Shown here: piece after piece, positions 27,470 through 39,981 of the stretch
Layout: every line of letters starts with the position of its first letter
How positions within the stretch are numbered: the first letter of the stretch is position 1
Source: Tubulanus polymorphus
Lineage: Eukaryota; Nemertea; Palaeonemertea; Tubulaniformes; Tubulanidae
DNA: 64,000 nt
NCBI RefSeq assembly: GCF_964204645.1
Contig: NC_134033.1
Span: 7,724,231-7,788,230, forward strand
Direction of reading: 5' to 3'
Made by a program: the position numbers and the translations under genes
Notes under the pieces: model-generated
The model's database searches: none
Told to the model about the DNA's origin: nothing
The model's input: only the letters and a program-made list of their open reading frames with translations

Positions 27470-27659
27470 TAAGTCGTCTTCTCTTTAATGTCCTGATAAA
27501 TGACATACACAGTAATCCAAAACGTACAGGACCAAGTAAATTACCAAAACGACCTTAACACGCTGTGTTCCATACATGGCCAGAAACATGGAAGATAGGC
27601 TTCAAGCTAAAAGGCATGATATGGACATTGGATACGAAGAAAACCCAGGTTCAGATTAT

Positions 27660-27820
27660 ACCTTTTTGTTCGAATTAGAAGATTATTTTATTCGAATAAA
27701 GATTACTCATTATAATGAAAAGACTATTTAGTTCCTACAAAATTTTGCTCTTTGGTACAAAAAATGCTTCGTTGAAACAATATATTTGTTCGAACAAAAA
27801 AAACTTAATGTTCTGAAATC
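27660..27820. repeat. Low-complexity TTCGAA-rich sequence
   Basis: Irregular repeats of GTTCGAACAAA/TTATTCGAATAAA; the same style of sequence is much longer at 43730-44260. No coding content. Confidence 0.6.
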
Positions 27821-27849
27821 TTATGTATATGATTTGTATGTGACAGTCA

Positions 27850-28720
27850 AATAGTTTCGAGTTGGGTGACTGGAGAAAAGGAGCAGAAACCTATTGGTGC
27901 TTCAGAGTAAACAAAATCGCCAATATAACGGTAACGCCGCTGATGTATCGCAAGACGGCTGAAAATCCAGCTGATCCGTTGTCCCGAGCGATAAAATATG
28001 GCAATTTGACACGGTGAACTATGGTGGCATGGGCCAGCCTGATCATCAAAGTTTTCAGTGCACGACAACATTCTTCTGTTTCAGTGTGTTACAGTCAATC
28101 TTGCTGAAGATGTGGTTCTTGATAATGCAATTATACTTTGCGTACAGTGTCACCTTCTCATGTCATTTAGCAGACATTACACAATTTGATGTTAAGAGAC
28201 ATTTTGACAGTATACTATGACATTTTGTCAAAGTACAAATAATTCGACGAAACGAAGATTTTTGGCGAGAATGCCCATATACGTGCACCGTTACACGCCG
28301 TGTCCATCTCAAGTTAACTTCTGATAGGACAGCCCCTACCTTTATACACTGTCTCTAGGTTTGCTGGTCGTCGTTTCGTCCCAGAATAGTTTCTGATAAT
28401 ACCTCTACGTTCAATTGCGCAGCTGAGGTACTCCATGCAATATGTGAGGTACTCCATGCAATATGTGATTCCTAGATTGTTAAATCATATCTTATCTAAC
28501 TAAGAAGGGATGTGCATGGCGTTTTATCCCTAAACATTGTTACATTGATAAGCCAAATCGAGAGGAGCTTCAGACTTTGCTAGTAGAATTTGAAGCGGTA
28601 ATAAATGATCAACCGCTCACTTATGTTTCATCGCAATTGAGCCTTATCCACTCACTCTGTCTGAACTTTTTCAAGGCACAAGTTTGAGCGCATTAATATG
28701 CCAGTAATCAGTTTGTTAAC
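27850..28720 (+). pseudogene. Degenerate Pao/BEL pol fragment (RNase H end and integrase)
   Basis: Broken plus-strand frames give TAENPADPLSRAIKYGNL near 27955-28010, typical of the Pao RNase H-integrase junction. Further on come an SDN...TFNCAAEVLHAI-type integrase segment near 28385-28440 and EELQTLLVEFEAVINDQPLTYVSS near 28563-28635. Many stops and shifts; an old dead copy, distinct from the element at 56236. Confidence 0.65.
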
Positions 28721-29688
28721 AGGTGGCATTCAGAGTATCAGCATTCAGAGTGAGAAACTCATGGTTTGTCAGGTTCTTAAGATCGGACTATTGCCGTTGG
28801 TAATACCGTGCAGATTCATGGGGATGAGTAGCGTCCGTTTTGGACAAAGCCGTAGTTGCTGGTCTAAATATCGGAGGTGATGGAATTGTACAATCGGCGT
28901 GCCATTCTCAGGACCGTCAGAGGGGTGACGAATAGACCAATAAACTGTATCCATTAGAAATACATGCATCACCTGATATGCGTGGAGATCGGGAAATAAT
29001 TCAATAATTCATACAGAGCAAGTACCTCAGCTTTTTCTGCAGCTGAAGCGTTGTGCACGGAAATGTATTAAACGATTATTCGAATCTGAGGATAATGATT
29101 AATATGCAACAGAAATGTACTGTGTAGTGTCTTTAATTGTGCCATGGTCATTTTGGACTTTTTTAAGTCTATAACTTAAAACAACGACCATTGTCAAAAT
29201 ACTTATTCTCATGTTGCGTTTGAGATTTTCTATCGAACGTTTGCAGTTTATGAATGTTACTCTTTTATGCTAGGCTGTCGATCCTGACATACCAGAAGGT
29301 TTATACTCTTTGGGATTCAATTCAAATGAATTTTCATATCATTTCAGTTGAAGGCTACATTAAAACTCAAGTCACTTGGTTTGTTCCTTTTCAGGTCATT
29401 GTACAAGAAACAATTGCGGAGTTTAAAGCTTAACACCCGCAACAACTATTCGTCAATTGTTTGCTTGATACATAATCTTGAAATAATCCTCATAATAAAG
29501 TCGTGTAAAATTTATATCAAAATGTTTTATTATCAATCAGAATATATGTTTATTAGTTCAAAATTAGTTCAACAAAATGTGAATGCAATAGTTCCATGTG
29601 GGCTAAAAAGCAAAAGATGTGTAAAAACTCTGGTTCACAGGCCTTTGTGTAATTGCGATAAGGCTTTCCATTCACTGATTATAAAACA

Positions 29689-29844
29689 CTACACTGTTCC
29701 AGTGTATTTATAATATTTGTTATAGTCCGCATACAGTCCTTTCAAAAGTTCTCTGATTCCATGATCTAAAACCCCGAACATCATCACCGATGCATGATCA
29801 TCGCATAGACTCATTAACGCATAGATTCCTGGTAGCAGTGCCCT
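29689..29844 (-). CDS. URB2: URB2 terminal exon
   Basis: Acceptor TTTTTTATAG at 29845-29854. The exon encodes RALLPGIYALMSLCDDH...HGIRELLKGLYADYNKYYKYTGTV and stops with TAG at 29689-29691. This is the Urb2/Npa2 C-terminal signature (leucine-rich helix, then YxxYxKY-type end). Phase 0 at its start. Confidence 0.75.
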   Translation of the reverse strand, partial: RALLPGIYALMSLCDDHASVMMFGVLDHGIRELLKGLYADYNKYYKYTGTV

Positions 29845-30319
29845 CTATAAAAAACATAAGACACCTTTCAAATTATAAAGATCACAAATTGTAATATAAA
29901 TGGTATTATACAAGATTATTTTCAGCACAGGCTGGTCCCACCCAACAGACATTTTACCATTCTTCCAATTCTTGATTGTCCAAGCAACACATGTATTCAC
30001 CACCTCGTCCAGACATTTAAATTAAAAATTAACTAATAAATGAACTACAAAAGCCAGACACAGGGTGGATCCAGCACCACATGCAGACATTTTTCAGTTA
30101 AGAGTGCACTTATTTAGTTTTATCCAGACTAGTGAGCGCAGACGGAACCCCAAAAAAAGTTTTGGATTTTGGGATACATGAATTTCATTTTGTTCTCCCA
30201 CAATAGGAAGTGCCCCTCTTTGCCCTGAAATTGATTAAATTTTCATGATTTTGAAAATACTAAATCGCCATTTAAAAGGCCACTGAGTTTTGGACTGTCT
30301 TTGAAAAAGCGTATCATAC

Positions 30320-30431
30320 CTTAATGCTGGGAACTAAGGTCACTTTCTGTACCTCAAATACATAATCTGAAACTATGTAACAAGCAAGACGACAGAATTC
30401 AGTCCTATGATAGCTGATGTTCGTCAATAAC
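30320..30431 (-). CDS. URB2: URB2 penultimate exon
   Basis: 112 nt between TTTTTTGCAG and GTATGATA. It encodes LLTNISYHRTEFCRLACYIV and SDYVFEVQKVTLVPSIK; the EVQKVTL.P..K segment is the strongest match to URB2. The first base completes a codon begun in the exon ending at 38299. Confidence 0.75.
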
Positions 30432-31244
30432 CTGCAAAAAATTAAATACAAATAATTTCAATTCATTCATCCTCTCATTGCCTTGCCCCAGCGCCCTTAT
30501 TCAACAATACAAGAGCCCCAAGGGATGGCCAGCCATCACATTCGCTTTACATAAATGATGCAATCGATAAAAACAAATAAAACACTATTAATATTATCAT
30601 AATTATCTGTGGCTTATATCCTTCAAAATACATTCCCTGCGGAATTCAATATATATAGTACGAGCGCGTTTTTACAAGAAGCACAGACAGAATGAAGGAA
30701 TACAGTCAAACCTCATTACAGCAAAGTTCTGGGGGCAAAACACAAACTTCGTTGTATCCAATACTTCGTTGTAAAGGTTGAAGAAAACAAATAAATCGTA
30801 GCTTCTAAACATATGCGCTTATAGTCGAAACGGACGTTTCATAACTTAAAAACGCAAGAAAAGTTCTTAGGCACCGTGACTTTTATGATGGACCATTCAA
30901 AAGATCTCGCGCAACGTATCACTGAACACGCTATGAAACGACCAACACAACATTTCCTACCATAAGCTGAATTAACCAAAAAAGAAACTAATTTGGACTA
31001 ACAAATTGCTTCTTGAGCTTATCTGTTCGATGAGCCGCTCCAAGCCTTCAAATTGAACATACATCCACTTTTTTTCGTTCCTTTGTCAACTTTTTAAAGT
31101 ATTTCGACATGAGTGGCCAAACCAAACAAGAGCCCCAAGGGGCACTATGGCCAGCCTGTCAGCTTTTCCAAAATGGCAAATGATGCATTCTGTGGGTTAA
31201 ATTTGTCAAAATATACTCCCAGCTCATAGACTTAGTCAATCCCA

Positions 31245-31640
31245 GGCTAATATCGTGTTTTCAGTAGTAGCACAGACAGCGACTGGAGCTGGCAGAATAC
31301 CTCAGATAAATCTTTTCCCTTGGTCTTATTGATTTGAATGCAGAATAGAATTGAATTTTCTAAAATTTGCTCAATAAAGCAAAATTGAATTGGATTTGCT
31401 GTTTTACCTTGTTCAATAAAGTAAAATTGAATTGGATTTGATATTTTTTTGCAGAATAAAATTTGATTGAATTTGCAGTTTGAGCACATGGCTAATTAGC
31501 ATATCAAGGTCATCTGTCCGATTTGAGAAAAAGCTATTTTTCCCAGACTTTGCACAATTGTCAATGATATTTTCTGTAGTGCAAATAAAAATATAATCAA
31601 AATATAATTTAAAAAAATATTCAAAAAACCAAATCAACTA
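31245..31640. repeat. Degenerate tandem repeat (AATTGAATTGGATTTG-type), no gene
   Basis: Several imperfect copies of an AATAAARYAAAATTGAATTGGATTTG unit between about 31325 and 31480 give spurious open frames. The surrounding 30432-31950 is otherwise noncoding intron with a possible mariner/Tigger-type end (CAGTCAAACCTCATTACAGC) near 30705. Confidence 0.5.
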
Positions 31641-31954
31641 AAAATTTTCACAGAAATCGATATTGAAATACAATTTTAGATCTTACAATAAAACCCGGAA
31701 GTAAAATTGTAGACCATACCGCAGGTTCGTGTGAACACCTGCTAAGCCAATCATGCGATCAGATTTTCGCGAAAAAGCTCATATAAATTTTAACGAGGCG
31801 CTCTTTCAAAATTCAGCTTCAAAGGGGATGGAGAATGGATAATGCTCTAATGAATGATTTGTATGAATATATGCTCAGTTGCACAGTCAAAGAGCCTTTA
31901 CTCTGGAAACCATGTCATTTAAATTCGCTCCATTTGTATAGTAATAGGCTCAGC

Positions 31955-32617
31955 CTACGGCTGGCCTAAACATGCATTCGTTTGTGAGGCGCCGTTGTAG
32001 AAAATATGAACAGATAAGGTGAAGCTGACAAGGCCTGAAGCTGACGAGGATCGCTGGACAATGGCCAGGCGAGTAGATTTAACCACTGGCTGTTCGGATG
32101 ATGCCGAAAGTTCCCCTGAGACAGAATCAATGGGAAATTCGGAAGAATCCTGGGGTTGTCGCACAGAAAGTTGAGAAATGGTAGGAACCATTTCTGCACC
32201 GACCTTCATGGTGCTACCAGAACTGTTGCAATTGACTGATCTCTTCATTTGATCTAGCAAGCGCAGGAGGACTGGTGTGGGCGGGAATGCATACGCATGC
32301 ATCCCTGACCAATACAGAGAGAAGACGTAGACCCCCACGCTTCCGTGTGTGGAAACAGGGAAACAAACAGTGGACACCTCCGATTGAACCGGGTGGCAAA
32401 CAGAATGATCCAGCAGCGGATTGCCGAACATGTCTCGAACCCGATTGGCTACTTCTTGGTGGAGAATCCATTCTGTCACTAAAGCCTGACCTTGGGCCTT
32501 CCACACGGCCAGCAGTTCCAGGAAATTTATGTGGTTGGTGGCCTGGTAGTGAGACCAGCTGTGACTCGGTTCTCCAGATGCGCCCTCACCCTTGGTGACT
32601 GACATCCGTAAATACAC
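31955..32617 (-). pseudogene. DIRS-like retrotransposon, RNase H region
   Basis: The minus-strand frame has SHYQATNHINFLELLAVWKA, as in the RNase H-like part of DIRS polyproteins. It is followed by YWSGMHAYAFPPTPVLLRLL, the 'G..AYAFPP...L' signature at the end of DIRS RNase H. Codon composition is less AT-rich than the intron. The upstream RT part (32849-33373) is in a different frame, so the copy is broken. No tyrosine recombinase was identified. Confidence 0.75.
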
Positions 32618-32848
32618 GAACTGGGGCCTCTAGCGGGGACAGTGACACCCTGCGACGAAGATTCGTAGTTGTCGCCCACCAATGAAGATCTGGACTAAGA
32701 TCGGTTGGGGGTACGGGAATAAAAGTCTCCCAGTTGCCCTTTGACTAAGACAGAAGACCTTCCAATATTTTTGCCAGTTCCTGCTTCTGAGGCGGCCTAA
32801 GGGCACCGCCAGACCCATGGAGCTGATGGAGCCTAGAAGCCGTGACCA

Positions 32849-33373
32849 TTAACAAGCTGTTCTCGGGGTTGTGGTAACTCCCGCTACAGCTTCTTGAAGT
32901 TTGGTTACACAAGCCATGGATGGAAAGACTTTGCCGATTCGGAGATCGAAGTCCATGCTGAGATGAACTAATGGGCCGGCGTCAACTGAGATTTTTCCCT
33001 GTTTACGTGGAACCCTAGCCGATGGACAAAGTCCAAGACTGAGGTAATTTCGACAATCTTGAGCCGAGATTGAGACTATTAACCAGTTGTCGAGGTTAAT
33101 GAACAGCCGAACACCCCTGGTATGAAGTACCTTCTTAGCGGACTTACCAACTTGGTGAAAACCCACAGAGCCGAACTGAAGCGAAATGGAAGAGACCTGG
33201 ACAGGAACTGGCGGCTTTTCTACTTTATCCTCAGAAAGCGCCGATTTCTTGGGTGAATTGGAACCTGAAAATAAGCATCGTTCAGGTCCAATGAAGCTGC
33301 CGATTGACCCAGACACAGCCATTGAATCACGTCCCTGGGTTTGACCTTGAAACTCACTACAATCATAGAACAT
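32849..33373 (-). pseudogene. DIRS-like retrotransposon, reverse transcriptase region
   Basis: The frame contains SAKKVLHTRGVRLFINLDNW, corresponding to the DIRS/Ngaro 'RGVR...YLDDWL' active-site segment with the second Asp replaced by Asn. It ends with FDLRIGKVFPSMACVTKLQE. Upstream of 33365 the element is interrupted by the ~150-bp tandem repeat family. Confidence 0.75.
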
Positions 33374-33745
33374 GTCAGCAGCTACGATTTTGTAATTGAT
33401 TGTGATAACAAAATATGCCTCGTTACCAATTTAATATGGAAATACTAAGTAATTCTACAATTCAATGCCCCCTGGTGACCATATGCCAAAGCCATAGAAC
33501 ATGTCATAAACTACAACTTTGCAATTGATCATGGTAACAAAATATGCCTAGGTACCAATCTAATAAGGAAATACTAAGTTATTCTACTATTTAACGCCCC
33601 TGGTGACCATATAGAATAACTAATGTCCTTAAAACTCACCACAATCATAGACAATGTCATGAGCTACAACTTTGCAATTGGTTGTGGTAACAAAATATGC
33701 TTAGGTATCAATATAATGTGGAAAAACTTTTTCCCACCTACGAAT
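33365..33745 (-). repeat. ~150-bp tandem repeat family, inverse copy
   Basis: Inverse of the monomers at 20530-21200: GTAACAAAATATGC at ~33404, 33534 and 33690, with CGCCCCTGGTGACCATA-type boxes near 33465 and 33593. It is inserted between DIRS-like segments. Confidence 0.75.
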
Positions 33746-33779
33746 GAGTACTGATGATACCAAGATGGCCACCAATTGC

Positions 33780-34234
33780 GTCATAATAAGTCCCCGTTAT
33801 GTGGGGCAACCTAAAATTGCTTGCAGCAGGAACAACACCAGAAGGAATTGCCGCTTCTGGGACAAGATCCTCATTGAAATCAGATCCTACCCCAGCATCC
33901 AGGAATTCAGTCAGAATTCCGAATAACTGAGAACTTCTAACAATCTTCTTCGGACAATCAGGAATAGGCTAACCTGCTGTAGAAGTTGTAGTAACAAAAT
34001 TTTTTCTTCGAACACACGGATATCCTTCTGAGTCAGGAATTTTCCCGTATCCAGACGACTTTGGTGACGGTCCCTTGAACGGGATCTAGACCTGCAAGAA
34101 GAATGGCCTTCTTCTTCGCTAACCAATGTTGATGAACGATGAGGCGACTTACGGCGAAACATTCCTGCAATAACGAACGTAATCTCGGGATCTATCCTTG
34201 ATCTGCATGGAGACTGCGCGTCTACTACGATCAC
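33780..34234 (-). pseudogene. Possible DIRS gag-like remnant
   Basis: The minus-strand frame 33911-34234 includes a basic, Arg/Ser-rich stretch (SSCRSRSRSRDRHQSR) upstream of the DIRS RT fragment in the same orientation. This is compatible with the gag of that element but not diagnostic. Confidence 0.35.
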
Positions 34235-35094
34235 GGCGTCTAGACTACGATAACTATGATTCGAAACGTCAGAATCACGAACCGCATGCCGATGTTCAAA
34301 CCAGAAGTTCAGAACCGGGTGACGTCATATTTTAGTTTCCGAGCCTTATCGACCCGAATTCAAAGACCCTCGGACTGCAAGTCCTGCAAGGATTACTCCT
34401 GGAACAAATTTGCCCCGCTTTATGCCTACACGACGCACACGAAACGTAGTTGTCCCAGGCACCGAATAAATGACCACATCCCTCCCCACCACAATGACCA
34501 CATCCCTCCCCATGCTGACCTTGGAGGGTGCAGCATTATTCCTTCAATTAATCACACAATAATAAATTCAATTCAATTCAATTTATTTAGCTTATTCGAA
34601 AAGAAACAAGGGATAGCCCCCAAACCGAATGAACTCACCAGAAAGAGAGTGAAAACTCCCTCACTTCCTAATCCCTTTGTAAATATAAATTTTTTGCAAA
34701 AAATCCAAAAGGCGTTCTGAATGCGAGAACGCCAAGAAAAAAGATGGCGGATGGTGACAGTGGCTATGTGCAATACCACAGGGTCGGGTCGTATAGAAAA
34801 ACCATTGGCGATCAATCCAAATTTAGAAAATATTGGCAAAAACCATAGGAAAGGGAGCAGTACCCAACGGAAATGCAGGGTTTTTACGTGTTTTTCAAGA
34901 ATAAGTCCCCTAAAAATAACTTGATCACTATGAAATTTGTGTGGGCTCGAGAACTCATTAAGCCAAACCATGACACCAAAAAATCAACAGTTGGTTCAAC
35001 AGCCAATGTTTGTGCCTTGTTGACACACCGTACTCTATTCGTTTTCTATAAAAACTGCTTCACCAGACCGTTTGCATAAGCAAACCTATGGTTT

Positions 35095-35275
35095 GCCTAA
35101 AATGTGTAAAAAGTGCTGATTTTGGCGAACAACAATGGCTGCCAGTCAGCCATCTTGAATCTGACAGGGCCAGTTTTTGGGCTGAAGATGTGTTTAGGCT
35201 AGATACATGTGTAATCCAAATATAAAGACATTGCATTGAAGCGTCTTCCAAAAATAACTGGATTCAATCGGACGA
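35095..35275 (-). repeat. Paralogue of the Polinton target repeat (empty site)
   Basis: Read on the minus strand this matches 2095-2247 joined directly to 20156-20190, with one GCCATT at 35134-35139. It defines the pre-insertion sequence of the Polinton and is noncoding. Confidence 0.85.
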
Positions 35276-36899
35276 ACGAACGAACCATAAACACCTTTCA
35301 GGTTGAAAAGTTATGCAAGGGTTCATTGATACCTATGAACAAAAGGACTGACAATGGACGAAAAGTGAATGCAAAAGTAAAACTGGAAGTATTGAATATA
35401 CATTGGTGCAGTGACAGGGTTCATAGCCTCCAGGCCCAACTTAATTCAAGTACTTTCAAGGACCTATTTCAACAAAATTCAAGTACTATTTTCTGAAAAA
35501 TACCATATAAACACTACTATTTAAGGCGAATTTATTGCAATGAAAATTCCTTTATTGCAGAAATTTAAAAGAAGTACAAACGCAAATCGTCATAAAGAAA
35601 CATCCACGCGTAGCAGAGTACTTGATAACTTTGGAATCTTTCAGCTTTATTTTAAGAAAGATTTTCTACATGCATCAGAAATAAATAACTTAAAAACAAG
35701 AAATCTGTGGGCCTTTCAACAGAACTACAGGTAGACCTCGCCATCAAAAAGCTATACTATCGAAAGCAAAAATAACAAAATTATACAAAATTAAATTACA
35801 GCTCATCTACCTATTTACAATCGATTAATTTGCTCCTTTTGAGTTTCGATGGCTGAAATTAGCTCTTTAGAGCCGCTTCTCCCATCGAAGATATGTAAAT
35901 GGTTTTGGCGCATATCTTGCACCTAGCTTCTGTTGAAATTGGTCTGCGTTGAATCCAACTTTTGTATGATTCATGCACCAACCAGGAGTCAGAGAAATGG
36001 CACTTTCCCATACTGGCCTATCTAATTTTGAATGCAACAAATTTCGATGACCGGCTTAAACGTCTAAATGATAACAGCTTAACGCTTAATCATGATCAGC
36101 TCGGGATACTCTGACATAAAAAATCACTTTTTGATAGTTAATGCTCCAAAGATCGTCAAAATCAAAAAACAGTCTTTATATTAATTTGAGGTCATTATTT
36201 ACTACCAATAATCTATTTAGAATTATTTTGAAGTATTTTGTTTGTTTATTTCATCACAACGGCATTTGTATATACGCGGCGCGCGATAGCGGTAGTGCCG
36301 CCACGTGTCTACTAATAGATTTGTATACGCATTGTCAGCAGTGAGCCACGTGCCTAATACATTTGTACTGTATATATACACAAGTCAGCAGTGTATAAGT
36401 GTCTATAGCACGCTGACAGTACAGAGTCACAGCACTCTCACACGTGGTTGGCAGTGCGCGGGCGTATTGAAGTCAATACAACAAACTAATTGACAAAATT
36501 TGGACAACATTAAAAATTCAAGGACTTCCAATGATTTTTACTGAAATTTTGAAAATTCAAGCATTTTCAAGGCCTTGAAAACGCATTTTGTGATTCAAGC
36601 ACTATTAAGCACTTTCCAGGATCGCTATGAACCCTGAGTGATCATTTATACCATTAATCCTGTAGCATAGCACTCCCTGTTGAAACACTATGAAGGAGCA
36701 TCGCTCTTAGTCCAATACATTGCTGGCAGTTGGAAGGGGTATCAGGTCGCTTGATCAATGCAAGGCAATGTGTTGTCGTTAAACCAACATAGACCCTGCT
36801 TTAGTGGATGAAATAGTTTCCAGAATCGATTATAAGATACTAAGGTATGTTGCATACTCTTGTCTTATCCGGCAGCTGGGACAAATATTATACAAGCAT

Positions 36900-37950
36900 T
36901 AGGGCCGAGGGGTAAAAAATGCTTCAATCATGTATGGCATGAAGGTCTCTGGGCAGTAATGAGGAAGTTCAATATAAACAGAGGCATCATTAACTAATCA
37001 TTAATCTAATACAAGCCCTCTGCAAAGCATCCAAAAGCACAGTCCAGCTTGGGAATGGACTAAGCTCTTGTTTCCTAAAATCTGTCGGAGTATGACAGGG
37101 TAGTCTACTGTCACCCACACTCTGTAACATTTTCATACAGGAAGCACTAATTGAGCAAAGCTCCCCGATTAAAGTTGGAGGAGTTGTCTGATATTCATCT
37201 ATTAAATAGTTCCGAAGTTGACCAGAACAGACAGATCTCATCCCTTGACTCAACAAGTACTAGGTATGGCAAGGAAATCAGCATCAGCAAAATTAGGTCC
37301 TTGGTATCGGACCAAACACATCCCATACATACCTATATGAAGAGAGACGAGCTGGAACAAGTCACAAGTATCTACCATGGTGCAATAAATTCTGAGGAGG
37401 GAAGCTCTGAGTCGGAAGTCAATGCGAGAATTGCTAAGTCAACAGCTGCCCTCCGCAGATTAAAATCAATTTGGCGAGATCGCAACATAACGTCAAAGAC
37501 AAAAATCCACCTCTGCTCACAGTTCTGCTTTATGCATCCAAGTCATGGATCCTAACATTGAGCTGTCAGAATGGATCACTGCCTTTGAAAGACGTATCCT
37601 TAACATCCACTGAACCAGTCACACTCCAAACACAACAGTCAAGTAGATAGTGGAACCCGACACAACTTCCTTGACTTGATTTAGAAATGGAAGCTCACTA
37701 GGTTTGACCACATAAGAAGAGCCACAGATATGGGCAAAAACCATTTTGCATGGCTCCATCAATGGAAAACGAAGAGAAGGCCAAAACAGTCGGTCAGGGG
37801 TAGATGATATCAAAGAATGGTGTAACTTCGATGTACCCACCCTCCTAAGGGGCCAGGACAGGAGATTGTGGCCGGCAACACTGTGAGAGCCATACTGCAT
37901 CAACTGCCCCCAGGCAACGACATTGATAATGATGACTTAGTTACTTCGAT
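36900..37950 (+). pseudogene. RTE-like non-LTR retrotransposon 3' part
   Basis: Broken plus-strand frames. The clearest (37151-37555) ends with the motif series SSESEVNARIAKSTAALRRL and KSIWRDRNITSKTKIHLCSQ, as in the C-terminal domain of RTE-type reverse transcriptases. It is preceded by an SSLDSTSTRYGKEISISK segment that follows the FADD region. Later a GRPKQS-type basic region (~37775-37795) is visible in another frame. Confidence 0.7.
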
Positions 37951-38298
37951 TGTTTCATCACCTCACAGTGGCAATCTAATACATTTACATTTGTATATCC
38001 ATGCGTCAGCAGTAGGGCTGCATGTCTGAGTATACAACATAGTTACAACATACGGCTGTTATTGTAATCACCTGAGCAAGTCCATACAGCACAGTCAGAC
38101 AGCAACAGCACTCGTACATTGGCACGCACCTACTGTGCTAGTGCTTGTTAGCCTTTTACATTAATTCAATTAAAACAAGCTAATTTGCAAATCAGTGAAT
38201 TGAATTCTCCGATAAAGGGCCTCGGCTTATTGGTCATGTATTTTAGGCTAAAAAAATGCCCTGAGCTTATTGGCCAGAATATACAGTTTGTAACTTAC

Positions 38299-38664
38299 TT
38301 TCCAACAAGATGAGCACAATTTACCATTTCATCCACTTCTGATGCTTGTATTGTTGCCTGGTTACCATGGTAAATCACTGAATTTAACAACTGTAATACG
38401 GTTAAGAAAAAGTTGAAACATCAACGACATATCAAAAATTGCTGCATCACTTAATGACTTTTTGAAAAGGATATTTCTACAACAGCCCAGGAATGCTGGC
38501 TTCATTTCCATGACGATCGAAACATTATTATTGAGTAACAAATTCAAGATGTTGTACACAGCTGGAATACATTTGACGGCAATGTGAAGGGTGACATCCT
38601 CACAGAGCGGAGTATGGTGGATGCTGTTCAAGCATAGATGTACAGCATTTACGGGTAAAAACAC
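38299..38664 (-). CDS. URB2: URB2 exon with apparent 1-nt insertion
   Basis: Acceptor AATTTCAG before 38664; donor GTAAGTTAC after 38299. The first frame (FLPVNAVHLCLNSIHHTPLC onward) shifts at the A5 run 38407-38411 into TVLQLLNSVIYHGNQATIQA and EVDEMVNCAHLVGK. With the shift ignored the two halves read as one helical protein, and the phase joins correctly to the exon at 30431. Either an assembly indel or an extra unrecognised intron explains it. Confidence 0.65.
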
Positions 38665-38916
38665 CTGAAATTAGAGGTAATTTAAAGTGATGCAATGTTG
38701 TAAAAGGAAACTACATAAAATGATTTCTAAGACAGATTTAACCAGAAGAGAACAGAAATACTAAGCATTTAGGCCACTGCTATCTGGGGGTGACTCCGTC
38801 AATGTTAGAAAATAGGAAGTGTAAAATTTGTGCATCTATCTTAAAACATAAAGACACTTGCAGTGAGAGAGCAACCTGGACCCTCTAGATCCAATCTTGA
38901 TATGTAGTGCTTTTAC

Positions 38917-39033
38917 CTCTAAAGTTAACATGTTCACTTCAGACTGCAGAATAGATATTATTGTATGTTCCACGATTCCTGGATTTGCGCAATTCATCGC
39001 AAATTGTAAAATATGTTGGTATCTAACAAGAAC
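38917..39033 (-). CDS. URB2: URB2 exon
   Basis: 117 nt (39 codons, phase 0 at both ends) between ATTTCAG and GTAAAAGC. Encodes a helical segment with HILQFAMNCANPGIVEHTII and LQSEVNMLTLE. Confidence 0.65.
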
Positions 39034-39316
39034 CTGAAATAAGCGGCAAATTACTGTTTAACACATGCTTAACTCATCGATGTCGCGAGCATACCTCGCA
39101 GTGGAGCATACCTTAGGATGTTTTCAAAACAGTTGGGACTGTGACCTCAAGAAACATTTATTAATCAGTGAAAGTATTCCCTCCCACAGGGCAAACATCC
39201 TGCATTAAGGAATCCATCAGATACTGCAACCTCTAAAGCACTGACAATTTTTTAAATCAATCATCTCCTTTCCGGGGTAAATCTAGAAGCTGAACTGGCC
39301 CCAAGGCATATCTTAC

Positions 39317-39454
39317 CTCACGAGATAAGTAAGTCAAAGCAGTTTTCTTGTCCAATGAATTATCAGTGCTGGGAGACAGAAATTTCAACAGACATCTCCA
39401 ATCATCGATAGCTGTAATAACTATCAGATGATCACGATTCAGGTCTTTGGAGCT
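39317..39454 (-). CDS. URB2: URB2 exon
   Basis: 138 nt (46 codons, phase 0 at both ends) between TTTCCAG and GTAAGATA. Contains DHLIVITAIDDWRCLLKFLS, a helix pattern consistent with the alpha-repeat body of the protein. Confidence 0.65.
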
Positions 39455-39584
39455 CTGGAAATATCAATTTGAACTATTCTATACGAGGTAAAGGCAAGAA
39501 ATTTAAGGTGTGGATTGTAGTATTCCAGACTCCCTCTAATCAACATTAAAAGTAACATTCAAACGTCAGTAGAAAAAACTGGAA

Positions 39585-39655
39585 AACTAGGGGTCCAGGG
39601 ACACCATGCCCACTTGGATCTGAATTGTTCAACAATCGGACAATACTAAAATTTA
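39585..39655. repeat. End fragment of the ~153-bp repeat family
   Basis: ACTAGGGGTCCAGGGACACC is the reverse complement of the end of the array at about 21180-21200. Confidence 0.6.
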
Positions 39656-39659
39656 ACTA

Positions 39660-39835
39660 CAGTAAACTCCTGTTATACCAACCTCCCATTTACCACCACC
39701 CCCGCCTACCGCCAAGTTTTCTCAATGTACATCTCAATACAAACACATAGTAAAATAACCCCGATATACCGCCACACTCCCTATACCACCAAAATCGTTC
39801 TGCACTGATGTTGGCAGTTAATCGGGGGTTGACTG
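39660..39835. mobile_element. pogo/Tigger-like MITE
   Basis: 176 bp with CAGTAAACTCCTGTTAT at one end and an inverted CAGTCAACCCCCGATTA at the other, flanked by TA dinucleotides (39658-39659 and 39836-39837). The terminal motif and TA target are typical of pogo/Tigger elements. No ORF. Confidence 0.7.
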
Positions 39836-39981
39836 TATTAGGACGGACATCCGCCATTCCAGCTGACCTCCCCCCACTTCCTGAGATCCCAAAATGTGTA
39901 TTCTTTTAATCGAAATGGCTCAATACCAAAGTGACATTTATAAAGTTCAGTTTATCTGTAAGAGCATGATCAGTGGCTTAC

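Larger units (their letters stand above)
26630..27575 (+). pseudogene. Reverse transcriptase fragment split by a MITE
   Basis: Plus-strand RT motif GSIL is followed at 26680 by the insertion at 26681-27469. The remainder resumes at 27470 (VVFSLMS/LINDIHSNPK-type reading, broken frame). Removing the insertion and one TAA restores continuity with the paralogues at 21320-21665 and 44246-44575. Confidence 0.65.

Noticed and set aside
32275-32598. Plus-strand ORF of 107 codons
   Set aside because: Antisense of the DIRS RNase H region on the minus strand.
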